A stretch of 64,000 bases of DNA from Bradyrhizobium sp. NAS96.2 (GCF_001908235.1 NZ_LGHK01000081.1:31454-95453), one strand, 5' to 3'. Shown: positions 8,519 through 18,057, numbered from the stretch's first letter. The notes: generated by a model not told the origin, from the sequence alone. Made by a program: numbers and translations.

Positions 8519-9814
8519 ATGAACGCAGAACAGCCGCAGCCCGCGCTGCTCGTCGATCCGGCCCAGCGCATTTTCAAGGTCGCGCGCCGCAATTTCGTCG
8601 ACCCCGAGATCTTCCGGGCCGAAAAGGAAATGATCTTCGACCGCTCGTGGCTCTACCTCGGGCATTCGTCCGAACTCCCGAAACCCGGCGACTTCATCAC
8701 CCGCAAGGTCGCTGGCCGCGGCATCCTGTTCACCCGGGACAGCAAGGGACAATTGCGCGCCCTGCTCAACACCTGCCCGCATCGCGGCGCCCAGGTCTGC
8801 CGCGAGCGCAAGGGCAACGCCAAATCGTTCCAGTGCTTCTACCATGGCTGGGTGTTCGGCGCTGACGGCAAGTTGCGCAGCCAACCAGGCGAAGCCTCCT
8901 ACCCCGAGGGGTTCAAGGGTCGCGACACCTCGAACATGCAGCCAGTGCCGCGGTTCGAGACCTATCGCGATTTCAACTTCATCTCGTTCGACAGCAACAT
9001 CATGCCGCTTGTCGACTATCTCGCCGGCGCGAAGGAATACCTCGACGTGATCTGCGATCAGACCGACGCCGGAATGTCGATCGTCGCAGGCAGCCAGGAA
9101 TATTCGATCCGGGCGAACTGGAAGCTGCTCACCGAGAACAGCATCGACGGCTATCATGCCGCGACCACGCACGCGACCTATTTCGACATCCTGATGAGTT
9201 CGACGGACAACCTCGCTACCGGGATGGGTGCCGGCGGCTACGGCTACGACCTCGGCAACGGTCACGCCGTCCTCGAATACGGCGCTCCCTGGGGACGACC
9301 GGTCGCGCAGTGGATCCCCGGATGGGGAGAGGCTGGCAAATCGGAGATCGGGCGGATCTACGACAACCTCGTCGCACGCCACGGCCAGGAGCGCGCCGAT
9401 CGGATCGCGCGCAGGAACCGCAACCTGTTCATTTTCCCAAATCTCGTCGTCAATGACATCATGGCGCTGACCGTGCGCACCTATTTCCCGATGGCCCCCG
9501 ACTACATGGTGATCAACGCCTGGGCGCTGGCGCCAAACGACGAATCGGCATGGGCGCGGAAGTACCGCCTCAACAATTTCCTCGAGTTTCTTGGCCCCGG
9601 CGGCTTTGCCACGCCCGACGACGCCGAAGCGCTGGAGCACTGCCAACGCGGCTTCGAGAACTCCAAGGAAGCCCTGTGGAACGACATCTCGAAGGGAATG
9701 GGCAAGGAAAAAGCCCAGCACGACGACGAGCTCCAGATGCGTGCGTTCTGGACCCAATGGAACAAGCAGATGTTTCCTGCGCCTGCGTCGGGCATCAAGA
9801 GCGCCGCGGCCTGA
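8519..9814 (+). CDS. aromatic ring-hydroxylating dioxygenase, alpha subunit
   Basis: A 431-aa catalytic subunit of a Rieske non-heme iron dioxygenase. Rieske cluster ligands are Cys86, His88, Cys106 and His109 in CPHRG and CFYHGW. The mononuclear iron site shows Asp210, His213 and His218 in DGYHAATTH. The C-terminal catalytic domain includes LEHCQRGFEN, typical of aromatic carboxylate dioxygenases such as p-cumate 2,3-dioxygenase. It inserts O2 into an arene to give a cis-dihydrodiol. It lies 10 bp before the beta subunit, and a long antisense open frame across it is a shadow. The exact substrate is an inference from pathway context. Confidence 0.94.
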   Translation: MNAEQPQPALLVDPAQRIFKVARRNFVDPEIFRAEKEMIFDRSWLYLGHSSELPKPGDFITRKVAGRGILFTRDSKGQLRALLNTCPHRGAQVCRERKGNAKSFQCFYHGWVFGADGKLRSQPGEASYPEGFKGRDTSNMQPVPRFETYRDFNFISFDSNIMPLVDYLAGAKEYLDVICDQTDAGMSIVAGSQEYSIRANWKLLTENSIDGYHAATTHATYFDILMSSTDNLATGMGAGGYGYDLGNGHAVLEYGAPWGRPVAQWIPGWGEAGKSEIGRIYDNLVARHGQERADRIARRNRNLFIFPNLVVNDIMALTVRTYFPMAPDYMVINAWALAPNDESAWARKYRLNNFLEFLGPGGFATPDDAEALEHCQRGFENSKEALWNDISKGMGKEKAQHDDELQMRAFWTQWNKQMFPAPASGIKSAAA

Positions 9815-9824
9815 GGAGGACAAG

Positions 9825-10310
9825 ATGCAATCCGCCAACCGAACCGAAGTGGAAGACTTTCTGTTCAACGAGGCCGAGCTGCTCGATCAATGGCGCCTGC
9901 CGGAATGGCTGACGCTGTTCACCGACGATGCGAGATACGAAGTACCCTGCACCGATCTGCCGGCAGACGCCTCGTCGGATGTCAACCTGTTCTACATCGC
10001 GGACGACCGCGCGCGGCTTGGCGAACGGGTCAAGCGGTTGATGAAGCGCACCGCGCACGCCGAATTCCCACATTCGAAGACGAGCCGGATCGTCGGCAAC
10101 GTGCGGATCCAGTCACGGCGCGAGGACGAGATCGACGTCACGTCCGTGTTCCAGACGCTGCGAACCAAGGACGGTGTCACCGATCTCTACTTCGGAACGA
10201 ACAAGTATCGCCTGGCGCTGCGAGACGACGGCTTCCGCATCCGCGAAAAGCGCTGCCTGCTCGGCGGCGAAGGCTTGCGGCCGAGCGGCCGCATCAGCAT
10301 CGTGCTCTGA
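9825..10310 (+). CDS. aromatic ring-hydroxylating dioxygenase, beta subunit
   Basis: A 161-aa small subunit with the NTF2-like cone fold. Recognisable are the N-terminal helix EVEDFLFNEAELLDQW, the conserved YEVPC strand, and the C-terminal strand block FRIREKRCLL. It supports the alpha3beta3 architecture and has no redox centre of its own. ATG at 9825 follows GAGGAC right after the alpha-subunit stop; the longer frame upstream overlaps alpha in another frame and is not used. Length and position are normal for the family. Confidence 0.92.
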   Translation: MQSANRTEVEDFLFNEAELLDQWRLPEWLTLFTDDARYEVPCTDLPADASSDVNLFYIADDRARLGERVKRLMKRTAHAEFPHSKTSRIVGNVRIQSRREDEIDVTSVFQTLRTKDGVTDLYFGTNKYRLALRDDGFRIREKRCLLGGEGLRPSGRISIVL

Positions 10311-10323
10311 CGGATTAAATCGG

Positions 10324-11085
10324 ATGAGTTCTCGTTTCGATCGACAGACAGTTGTGGTGACCGGGGCCGCCAGCGGCATCGGCGCCGTCATCGCCCGCCA
10401 CTTTGCCGACGGCGGCGCCAACCTCGTGGTATCCGATATTGACGAGGGCCGCCTCGGTGCGGTTGCCGACGAGATCGCCGCAAGCGGCGCGAGGCGCCCG
10501 GTCGTGAAGGCCGGCGACCTCTCGCGGGAGGACGTTGCAGGCAGCGTCATCAAGTCGGCGGTCGACAATTTCGGTGCGCTCGATATCCTGGTCAACAACG
10601 CAGGCGGCGGGATTATCAAGCCGTTTCTGGACCACACTCCCGATACGTTGCGGACCACGATCGATCGCAATCTCTGGACCGCGCTGTGGTGCACCTGGCA
10701 CGCCGTCAAGGTCATGAAGGCCCGCGGCTACGGTCGCATCGTCAATATCGGAGCGGACTCGGTCCGCAACGGTCTCTGGGATCACGCCGCCTACAACGCC
10801 GCCAAAGGCGGCGTGCATGCAATGGCGACCGGACTGGCGCGTGAATTCGCCAAGGACGGCATCACCGTGAATGTCGTCGCTCCCTGCATCGTCGAAACAC
10901 CCCAGGTCAAGGAGATCACGCTCAAGGCGCCGAAGGCGTTGCAGCGCTTTGTCGACGTGGTGCCGATGGGACGCCCGGCCGAGATGGACGAAGTGGCATC
11001 GATGGTGTGCTATCTGGCTTCGAAGGAAGCCTCGTTCGTCACGGGACAGGTCATCAGCGTCAATGGCGGAAGCACAATGCTATGA
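10324..11085 (+). CDS. SDR family cis-dihydrodiol dehydrogenase-like oxidoreductase
   Basis: A 253-aa short-chain dehydrogenase with intact motifs: TGAASGIG at 13-20, NNAGGG at 91-96, and catalytic Tyr157/Lys161 in YNAAK. The C-terminal block GQVISVNGG is standard. Placed between dioxygenase subunits and ferredoxin, it most likely oxidises the cis-dihydrodiol carboxylate back to the catechol with NAD+. ATG at 10324 lies 13 bp after the beta subunit, and its TGA overlaps the ferredoxin ATG (ATGA). A generic FabG-like role is the alternative, but the operon position argues against it. Confidence 0.88.
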   Translation: MSSRFDRQTVVVTGAASGIGAVIARHFADGGANLVVSDIDEGRLGAVADEIAASGARRPVVKAGDLSREDVAGSVIKSAVDNFGALDILVNNAGGGIIKPFLDHTPDTLRTTIDRNLWTALWCTWHAVKVMKARGYGRIVNIGADSVRNGLWDHAAYNAAKGGVHAMATGLAREFAKDGITVNVVAPCIVETPQVKEITLKAPKALQRFVDVVPMGRPAEMDEVASMVCYLASKEASFVTGQVISVNGGSTML

Positions 11086-11405
11086 CGACCACGATCAACG
11101 GCATTCTCATCGGCCCGGTCCAGGACTTTCCGGAGGGCGAGATTCGTCCCGCGACGATGCCCGATGGCACTAGCCTTGCGGTCTACAATGTCGGCGGCAC
11201 GATCTACGCCACGGCCGATCTCTGCACGCATGGCGAGGCTTCACTGTCCGAAGAAGGCATCCTGACCGGAAATATCGTCGAATGCCCTTGGCATTTTGGT
11301 ACATTCGATGTCACCAGCGGCGCGCCGACCGGCATGCCGTGTACGGTTCCGTTGAAGACCTTCCCGGTCAAGGTGATAGAAGACAGCGTCTATGTCGAAT
11401 TCTGA
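11082..11405 (+). CDS. Rieske [2Fe-2S] ferredoxin of the dioxygenase system
   Basis: A 107-aa soluble Rieske ferredoxin that shuttles electrons from the reductase to the dioxygenase alpha subunit. The cluster ligands are visible as CTHG and, about 17 residues later, CPWHFG. The protein has the normal length for BphA3/CmtAd types. ATG at 11082 overlaps the SDR stop, so the two are translationally coupled; its 3' end overlaps the regulator start by 14 bp. Together with the reductase and two dioxygenase subunits it completes a three-component system. Confidence 0.92.
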   Translation: MTTTINGILIGPVQDFPEGEIRPATMPDGTSLAVYNVGGTIYATADLCTHGEASLSEEGILTGNIVECPWHFGTFDVTSGAPTGMPCTVPLKTFPVKVIEDSVYVEF

Positions 11406-12138
11406 CGAGCCAAAGCCCTCCTCCCGCCGTAGCGCCCCGGCATCGCGCGGGCCCGCAACCCGACAGAAGCTGAGATCGCGCCGGGACAGCACGGCCGAGC
11501 CGAAATACGCGCCGCGACGAACCCAGGCTGAGCGGAGCGAAACCACGCGCAAGCAACTGATGGACGCTGCGGTCAAGCTCATTCGGCGCAACGGCTATGT
11601 CGGGCTGCGGACGATCGAGGTCGCCGACCTCGCTGGCGTTTCGCGCGGCGCCTTGATGCATCATTTCCCGAGCAAGCACGAGCTTGTCGTGGCGGTGCTG
11701 GCCTATGTCAACGAGATCACCTTCACCCAGAGTATGCGCCGCGCGCAGTCGGCGCGGCACGATGGCGGCGATCCGATCGACAGCATCATTAAAGACGCAG
11801 AGGACTTCTTCTTCGGCGACTATTTCTTCATCGAGCTCGCCATCGCGATGAGCGATGACAGCACCCGGCAGATCAAGCGCGAGACCCGGCAGTTCGCCCG
11901 GCAGACGCGCTTCTCGATCGAGGCGACCTGGCTCGACACGCTGATTTCGTCCGGAATTCCTGAACAGCTCGCCAAGGACGTGCTCGCTTTGACGCTGAGT
12001 GTGGTCCGCGGCTTCTCGGTCAGAATGCTGATCGAGAACGATCCCGAGCACTTCTCACGGCTGCTCGGTGTCTGGCGCCAGATCGTGCGGCAGCACATCG
12101 AGAGTTCGATACCCAAGCAGTCGAGAAAGCGGACATGA
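11392..12138 (+). CDS. TetR/AcrR family transcriptional regulator
   Basis: A 248-aa regulator. After a basic, probably disordered N-terminal tail of about 50 residues comes a TetR HTH (GLRTIEVADLAGVSRGAL then HHFPSK) at roughly residues 70-105, followed by an all-helical ligand domain. The gene overlaps the ferredoxin by 14 bp and the next gene by 4 bp, so it is co-transcribed with the pathway it probably represses. Its likely target is the divergent promoter region near 7167-7196, and an aromatic substrate or CoA ester is a plausible inducer. Both points are inference. Confidence 0.88.
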   Translation: MSNSDEPKPSSRRSAPASRGPATRQKLRSRRDSTAEPKYAPRRTQAERSETTRKQLMDAAVKLIRRNGYVGLRTIEVADLAGVSRGALMHHFPSKHELVVAVLAYVNEITFTQSMRRAQSARHDGGDPIDSIIKDAEDFFFGDYFFIELAIAMSDDSTRQIKRETRQFARQTRFSIEATWLDTLISSGIPEQLAKDVLALTLSVVRGFSVRMLIENDPEHFSRLLGVWRQIVRQHIESSIPKQSRKRT

Positions 12139-13025
12139 CGGGTCAAAGTTCATCCGAGAGGGTGCCACAACGCTCCCTGATCGGGCTCTGCTACGTTAGA
12201 TTGGCCGTCCGCGAGCCGCAACCGGCAGCGGCGTTCGCCACCGACATTCTGGGCTTGCAGCCAGTACCCGACAAACAGGCTCTACTCTTCCGATCGGACG
12301 ATCGCTATCACACGCTGTCGCTGATACCGGCAACGGACTCGTCCTCAATCGGCATCGAGGTTTCCGACGAAGCGGTGCTCGAACGCGTCGAGCACGCGCT
12401 ACGGAACGACGGCTTCACCGCACGTCGAGGAAGCCACGACGAGTGCAAGCAACGGTTCGTCCGAGATGCATTGATTGTGCAGGATGCCACCGGCAACGAG
12501 ATCGACCTGGTGCTGCGGCCCGCGCAAAGTGGACGCCGCTACTTTCCGAGCCGCGACGCCGGCATCACCGGGCTGCAAGGCGTCGGGCTGCGCAGCGTCA
12601 GGCTGACGGACGATCGGCAATTCTGGACTTCGATCCTTGGTGCCCGGATCAGCGACTGGGCCGGCGACGTCGCCTATCTCGGGATCGACCGGAAGCATCA
12701 CCGCATTGCGCTCTATCCATCCGACCGGCCCGGCATCCTCTATGTCAGCTACGGCGTCGAGAGCCTGGATTCGATCATGCAGGGCCACTATTTCGTGCAG
12801 GAGCGCCAGATCAAGATCCTGCATGGCCCCGGACGTGAGCCAGCGTCCGGGCAAATCTTCCTGAGGTTCGAGGGGCCTGAAGGATACGTCTTTTCCTATA
12901 CGCACGGCCTCAACGACATCGACCCCGATCATCACCCCCGGCAGTTCTCTGCCCATCCCTCCTCGCTCTGCGAGTGGGGCAGTCAGTGCCACGGCATTCC
13001 CGAACTGCAGCCGGCCGGCGACTGA
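12135..13025 (+). CDS. VOC-fold extradiol dioxygenase homologue without metal ligands
   Basis: A 296-aa two-domain protein of the type I extradiol dioxygenase family, alignable end to end with its downstream neighbour. The three iron ligand positions are all replaced: Gly149 for the first His (DAGITG motif), Tyr203 for the second (GILYVSYG), and Ser254 for the Glu (YVFSYTHG). Other landmarks (SGRRYF, DAGITG, HHPRQF, PSSLCEWG) are kept. It is therefore probably not a ring-cleaving enzyme alone; a structural or regulatory partner of the active paralogue is possible. It overlaps the TetR gene by 4 bp. Confidence 0.85.
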   Translation: MTGQSSSERVPQRSLIGLCYVRLAVREPQPAAAFATDILGLQPVPDKQALLFRSDDRYHTLSLIPATDSSSIGIEVSDEAVLERVEHALRNDGFTARRGSHDECKQRFVRDALIVQDATGNEIDLVLRPAQSGRRYFPSRDAGITGLQGVGLRSVRLTDDRQFWTSILGARISDWAGDVAYLGIDRKHHRIALYPSDRPGILYVSYGVESLDSIMQGHYFVQERQIKILHGPGREPASGQIFLRFEGPEGYVFSYTHGLNDIDPDHHPRQFSAHPSSLCEWGSQCHGIPELQPAGD

Positions 13026-13052
13026 CGAGTACCGAAGCAACGGAGGCGCCAC

Positions 13053-13901
13053 ATGATTGAATTGCGGGATCTCGCCTATGTGCGGCTCGGCGCCTCCAAC
13101 CTCGAGGATGCGCAGAGCTTTGCCACCAGAAGTCTCGGCCTGCAGGTCGGCGAGCGGGCGAAGCAAACGCTCTATCTGCGTTCCGACGACCGGGCGCACA
13201 CGCTCTGCTATTTCGAGGGTGATCCGCGGGACCAAACCGTCGCCTTCGAAGTCGACGATGCGGACAAGCTCGACGCCGCCGGCGCAACGCTCGATGCGCT
13301 CCGCCATGCCGTCCACGCCGGCACGCCGGATGAATGCGCGCTCCGCAAGGTCAAGGCCTTCATCGCGTTCAAGGATCCGACCGGCAACCAGATCGAGCTC
13401 GTCGTGCGGCCCGAGCGCAGCGGCAGGCGATATTTTGCCACCCGCGATGCCGGGATCACCGGTTTCAGCCACGTCGGCCTGTTCACGACCGACCCCGTAC
13501 GCGACGAGCTGTTCTGGACTAAGGTCTGCAACGCCCGCGTCAGCGATCGCATCGGGGACATCGCGCTCATGCGGGTCAACGCGATCCATCACACCGTTGC
13601 GCTGGCCCCCGGCCGTGGGCCCGGCGTGCATCACATCAATCACCAGGTCGAGAGCAACGACGACGTGCTGCGCTCGTACTATCATTTGTCGGGCCAGCGC
13701 GTTCCAATCGTCTTCGGTCCGGGTCGTCACCCAACGTCCGGCGCGCGCTTTCTCTATTTTCAGGGTCCCGATGGCATGGTGTTCGAATATTCCGTCGGAG
13801 TAGACGAAATCGAGGATGAGGAAACCCATCGGCCGCGGCAGTTCGGCTTTGAGCCATCTAGCCTCTGCATGTGGGGCGCGAAATCAGCACGTCCGCGTTA
13901 G
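13053..13901 (+). CDS. type I extradiol ring-cleavage dioxygenase
   Basis: A 282-aa BphC/CmtC-like VOC superfamily enzyme that cleaves a catechol next to its hydroxyls. Metal ligands are seen at His140 (GFSHVGL), His194 (GVHHINH) and Glu245 (MVFEYS); other family residues (TGNQIEL, SGRRYF, HRPRQF) are conserved. Start ATG at 13053 follows CGGAGGCG. It is the last gene of the plus-strand operon, 27 bp after its metal-ligand-less paralogue. The expected product, if the substrate is a 2,3-dihydroxy aromatic acid, still bears a carboxylate, which fits the presence of the ACMSD-like enzyme. Confidence 0.9.
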   Translation: MIELRDLAYVRLGASNLEDAQSFATRSLGLQVGERAKQTLYLRSDDRAHTLCYFEGDPRDQTVAFEVDDADKLDAAGATLDALRHAVHAGTPDECALRKVKAFIAFKDPTGNQIELVVRPERSGRRYFATRDAGITGFSHVGLFTTDPVRDELFWTKVCNARVSDRIGDIALMRVNAIHHTVALAPGRGPGVHHINHQVESNDDVLRSYYHLSGQRVPIVFGPGRHPTSGARFLYFQGPDGMVFEYSVGVDEIEDEETHRPRQFGFEPSSLCMWGAKSARPR

Positions 13902-14076
13902 CTCGTCCGGCGGCGTTTGAACGCCCCCCGCTCACCTCTGAAGGCCCGCTCGAGTTGGCTGCAGCGAGATTTTCTCGGCTTTCCCGGTGCCGCCCTTTGT
14001 GCGCTATCCAACTACGGCTTCGCCCCGCCAGCAGCACCGACGATATCTCATTCGATCCTTCGCGCGCCGGACGGGC

Positions 14077-15768
14077 CTAAGCGCCGCTTCCAGCTGCTGT
14101 CGTGACGATTGGCAGTAGCTCGTTTACGGCGCGATCGGGAGTCTCGTCCTTCCAACGCACCGATCCGAACGGCCGCTCCAGCATCCGGCGCACCCGCACC
14201 GGCCCGGGCCCGATGTGGAAGTTGATCGCTCGCAGATACAGTGCGCGCTCGGGCATTGTGGCACGGTTGCGCTGGTGCAGAAAATCGATCCAGGTCGGGC
14301 AGTGATAGCGCTCCGTCCACAGTTCGGGATCGGCGACGTCGCGCGCGATCGACCATCCATAGGCGCCGTTGCGCTGCCGGCTAAGCTGGACCTCCTGCAT
14401 CACGCTATGGAAGGCACGCGCATTGTCCTGAGCGACACGATATTCGATCTCCACGACGAGCGGTCCACTGCGACCGGTCAATTGCATTCTAACCTCGGGA
14501 TCGGAAAGCAACTCGCTCGCAACTTCATTGCGTGCGCCGACCCGTGGCAGGCGCAGCCAAAGGCCGAGCAGCATCGAAAGCGCCATCATGCCGGCGGCAA
14601 TCAACAATGCCATCTCGACGCCGAAACTATCGGTTAGACGACCCCAGCCCCAGCTTCCGATCGCAATCCCGCCGGAGATCGATGCCTGGAAAGCGGCGAC
14701 CGAACGGCCGGCGACCCAGCGAGGCGCCGAAAGCTGGACGCCGACGTTGAACAGAGTGACCGCCAGCATCCACGCCGCACCGTAAACGACAAGCGCCGCC
14801 GCCGTCAGCAACGGACTGTTGCTCAGCGCTACCGTGGCAGCGGCACAGGCCATCAGGACCGCACATGCGCGCACGGCAGCCTCGCCGCTCATGCGGTTGC
14901 GTATCCTGGTCAAGTTCAACGCGCCGATTACGGCGCCAACGCCGAAAGCACCCAACATGATGCCGTAGATCTGCGCCGTGCCGTGGAGGAGATCGCGCGT
15001 CACCAGCGGCATCAACGCAGAAACCGAGCCGCCGATCATGCCCATGACGACAGTGCGCATCAGCACGATCCTGATCGCAGGCGAATTCGTGATATAGCGC
15101 ACGCCGGACACCATGGCGCGATTGAGCCGTTCGCGCGGCAACCGCGGCGGTTCGCTGACGCGATCCCAGAAGAACAGCACGACAAGGAGTGGAAGATAGA
15201 ACAAGGCGTTGGTGGCAAAGGCCGCGACCGAGCCAGCAGCGGCAACCACGATACCGCCGATTGCCGGTCCGAAGCTCCGCGCTATGTTGAAACTGATCCC
15301 GTTGAGCGCGACAGCAGAAGCCAGTGTCTCCCCCGGCACCTGCTCGCTGACTGACGATTGCCAGGCCGGGCCGAACAGCGCCATGCCTGTGCCGATGACA
15401 AAGCAAAGTGCCAACAGGGAATTGGGTGTTATCAGGTTGAACCAAGTCAGCAGCGTCAGCCCGGTGGCGCCGGATAGCGAGATCGCTAGCGCCACCATGC
15501 CCACAACTCGCCGATCGTGCATGTCGGCAATCGCACCGGCCGCCAACGCGATCAGCATCACCGGCAACAATATCGCTGTCTGCACCAGCGCGACCTTGTC
15601 GGCCGACGAAGTCATCTGCGTCATCGCCCAGGAGGCACCGACGCCCCCGATCAGGAGCCCCAGATTGGACAGCAGACCTGCAGACCAGATGCGCCGGAAT
15701 ACGGGATATCTAAGCGGCGCAGCGATGCCGTCGCCGGCAGGGCTTGAGTGCTTCGGCGGCTCCGTCAT
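14077..15768 (-). CDS. MFS_3 family exporter with C-terminal ABM-like domain
   Basis: A 563-aa major facilitator of the EntS-like MFS_3 group. Residues 20-405 hold about twelve hydrophobic helices, with the cytoplasmic loop ADMHDRR between TM2 and TM3. Residues about 430-560 are soluble and resemble the ferredoxin-like ABM domain often fused to this family (EYRV, GAYGWSIARD, PELWTERYHC, FLHQRNR). ATG at 15768 is used; the frame upstream runs antiparallel into the PHA synthase region. It lies 38 bp downstream of phaC and is probably co-transcribed. Substrate unknown. Confidence 0.87.
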   Translation of the reverse strand: MTEPPKHSSPAGDGIAAPLRYPVFRRIWSAGLLSNLGLLIGGVGASWAMTQMTSSADKVALVQTAILLPVMLIALAAGAIADMHDRRVVGMVALAISLSGATGLTLLTWFNLITPNSLLALCFVIGTGMALFGPAWQSSVSEQVPGETLASAVALNGISFNIARSFGPAIGGIVVAAAGSVAAFATNALFYLPLLVVLFFWDRVSEPPRLPRERLNRAMVSGVRYITNSPAIRIVLMRTVVMGMIGGSVSALMPLVTRDLLHGTAQIYGIMLGAFGVGAVIGALNLTRIRNRMSGEAAVRACAVLMACAAATVALSNSPLLTAAALVVYGAAWMLAVTLFNVGVQLSAPRWVAGRSVAAFQASISGGIAIGSWGWGRLTDSFGVEMALLIAAGMMALSMLLGLWLRLPRVGARNEVASELLSDPEVRMQLTGRSGPLVVEIEYRVAQDNARAFHSVMQEVQLSRQRNGAYGWSIARDVADPELWTERYHCPTWIDFLHQRNRATMPERALYLRAINFHIGPGPVRVRRMLERPFGSVRWKDETPDRAVNELLPIVTTAAGSGA

Positions 15769-15806
15769 CGTGCTCTCCCACCCCTCAATCGAATGCCACC
15801 GGGCTG

Positions 15807-17546
15807 TCAGTTCGACTTCAACCTGACGTATCTGCCGGGCGCCGGCTCGATCACCCCGTACTTCTCGTTGCCGGCACGCTCCGGAGCCGGAATCGTTCCG
15901 CTTGAATGCCGCTTCATCCAGGCATCCCAATCCGGCCACCAGCTTCCAGGCACCTCCTTGGCCCGGTCGAGCCAGTCCTTGGCTTCGCAATTGAGGTCGT
16001 CGTTCAGCCAATGACTGCGCTTGTTGCGTGCAGGAGGATTGATCACGCCGGCAACATGACCGCTTGCGGCAAGCACAAAGCGGGGATGCGTGCCCATGAG
16101 ATCCTTGGAGCGGAACGCACTCTGCCAAGGCACGATATGATCTTCGCGCGAAGCAAGTACATAGAGCGGCGTCTTGACCCTCGACAGATCGATCGACAAC
16201 CCGCACTGCGTGGTCTTGCCCGGCTGCTTGAGGTTGTTTTCGAGGTACGTGTTGCGGGTGTACCAGCAATACATTGGACCTGGCAGGCTGACGCTATCCG
16301 AATCCCAATACAGCAGGTCGAATGCGTCAGGTGTTGCCCCCTTCAGATAGCTGTCCACGACGTAGCGCCATATCAGGTCGTTGGCGCGCAGCGTTCCGAA
16401 GGTGAACGCAAGCTCCTTGCCCGGCAGGATGCCGCCGCCGCCGATGGTCGCCTCGCGCAGCGCAACCGAGCCTTCATCGATCAGGAGGCCGATGTCGCCG
16501 GTATCGGCAAAGTCGAGCATCGTTGTCAGCAGCGTGAGGCTCGTGAGCTTGTTCTCACCGCGCGCCGCCAGCACCGCTGCCGCGCAGCTCATGATCGTGC
16601 CACCGACACAGAAACCGAGCGCATCGACCTGCTCCACCTTCGCGATATCGCACACCACGTCGATGGCTTGCAGCGGGCCCTTCGTGAGGTAGTCGTCCCA
16701 TGTGAACTGGCCGATTTCAGGTACGGCGCTGCGCCACGAGATGAGGAAGACCTGACGACCCTGCGCAACGGCATATTCGACGAACGAATTGCCCTTGCCG
16801 AGGTCGAGAAGATAGTACTTGTTGATACAGGGAGGCACGATCAGCAGCGGTGTCCGCTCGACCTCGGAGGTTTGCGGCGCGTACTGAATGAGCTGGATCA
16901 GTTCATTCTCGAAAATGACGGAGCCGGGCGTGACCGCAAGATTGCCGCCGACCTCAAAGGCGGATTCATCGACGCGCGTAATTCGGCCTTTCCTGATGTC
17001 CTCAATGAGGTTCGCCATTCCGTTCGCAAGGCTCGCCGAACGCGTCTCGATGGCGGTCCGGATCACCTCGGGATTCGTCGCTGGAAAGTTTGACGGGCTC
17101 ATCGCATCGATGAATTGCCGAGCGTAGAAACGCAGTTGCAACTTCGTCTTGTTGTCGACCTGCGCACTATCGACCAAATCGTGCATCTGCCGTGCCGTCA
17201 GCAGGTAATATTGCTTGAGGAGATCATAGTACGGAGCCTCCTGCCACGCCTCGTCCTTGAACCGCTTGTCGCCGCGCTCCGGCTGGACTTCGGCCTTGGT
17301 TCCGAGAGAAAATGCCCTGATCGTCGCAGCATTCCAAAAGCGCCAGACCTGCGTGAGGTAATCTCGCTGCATGTCGAGCGCTAACGCAAACGGCGAAAAC
17401 ATCTGCCCCGCCGAAGCCGGCTTCTTTCCACGCACACCTACCGTCATCGCCAAGGCTTCATCGAACTGCTTCATCGATTGTTGTCCGGCTTGCATCAGGC
17501 GCTCAAGATATTCAGATGGATCCCCTTGGGTTGTGAAGCTGTTCAT
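15807..17546 (-). CDS. phaC: class I poly(3-hydroxyalkanoate) synthase
   Basis: A 579-aa PhaC polymerising 3-hydroxyacyl-CoA into storage polyester on granules. The lipase-like box GFCVGG holds the nucleophile Cys313; the catalytic Asp lies in ASREDHIVPW and the His in SGHVAGVINPP near the C-terminus. The N-terminal PhaC_N domain covers roughly residues 60-260. ATG at 17546 follows GGAGAC; the open frame extends further upstream without support. Unlike many rhizobial phaC genes there is no phaR or phaAB nearby; the phasin is 33 kb away. The partner gene here is an MFS exporter. Confidence 0.93.
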   Translation of the reverse strand: MNSFTTQGDPSEYLERLMQAGQQSMKQFDEALAMTVGVRGKKPASAGQMFSPFALALDMQRDYLTQVWRFWNAATIRAFSLGTKAEVQPERGDKRFKDEAWQEAPYYDLLKQYYLLTARQMHDLVDSAQVDNKTKLQLRFYARQFIDAMSPSNFPATNPEVIRTAIETRSASLANGMANLIEDIRKGRITRVDESAFEVGGNLAVTPGSVIFENELIQLIQYAPQTSEVERTPLLIVPPCINKYYLLDLGKGNSFVEYAVAQGRQVFLISWRSAVPEIGQFTWDDYLTKGPLQAIDVVCDIAKVEQVDALGFCVGGTIMSCAAAVLAARGENKLTSLTLLTTMLDFADTGDIGLLIDEGSVALREATIGGGGILPGKELAFTFGTLRANDLIWRYVVDSYLKGATPDAFDLLYWDSDSVSLPGPMYCWYTRNTYLENNLKQPGKTTQCGLSIDLSRVKTPLYVLASREDHIVPWQSAFRSKDLMGTHPRFVLAASGHVAGVINPPARNKRSHWLNDDLNCEAKDWLDRAKEVPGSWWPDWDAWMKRHSSGTIPAPERAGNEKYGVIEPAPGRYVRLKSN

Positions 17547-18057
17547 GTGCGTCTCCTCTGCAGGCGCCTCGCAGTCATGTTTGCATATTTTGTTCAGAGC
17601 GGCGCTTCCGACAACATAATTGTTGCCGATCGTGGCCGCGCCGTGCAGCTGATCGTTGCTGCATCGCGGTAAGTGAGCGCTCGTCAACAGGCTCACGCAC
17701 ACCGCTTATTTCGCGAGTGCCGGATTGCGTCAGCGATGTCCGAAATTAACCTGAACGTAGAAGAACCTTTTGCGACGCCGCACCCGCCGAATATGGTCGA
17801 GCTTGCGACAAGGACGGGAGCTTCACGCTCCCGTCGTTTCGTGCGCGGCGTGTTGGTGGGGTCCGTGAGGCCCGAAAGAGTTCGAGTGAGCGATAACCCA
17901 TTTGCTGGAAGCGCTAATGGGAGCGACCAGTTGCGAGCGAGCGCTCATGATCTCAATCGGCACTACGTCCGCAATCCAGAGGCAGATCCGATGATGACCG
18001 CCATGGATGCGAACGTCCATCGGGCAACAAAGCAGGCGCCGAAAAGCCGCTGCGTCC
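17547..18057. other. intergenic stretch with no convincing gene
   Basis: Between phaC and the peptidase remnant I see no ORF with a recognisable product, ribosome binding site or family motif. The open frames here are short or Arg-rich. The stretch probably includes the phaC promoter and decayed sequence. Confidence 0.5.

Noticed and set aside
8387..9868. 493-aa open frame antisense to the dioxygenase alpha subunit
   Set aside because: The sense strand has intact Rieske and iron motifs; the antisense product has none.
13912..13925. Hairpin GGCGTT-AACGCC as a terminator after the extradiol dioxygenase
   Set aside because: The loop would be only two to four bases, with a short stem and no T-run; too weak to call.
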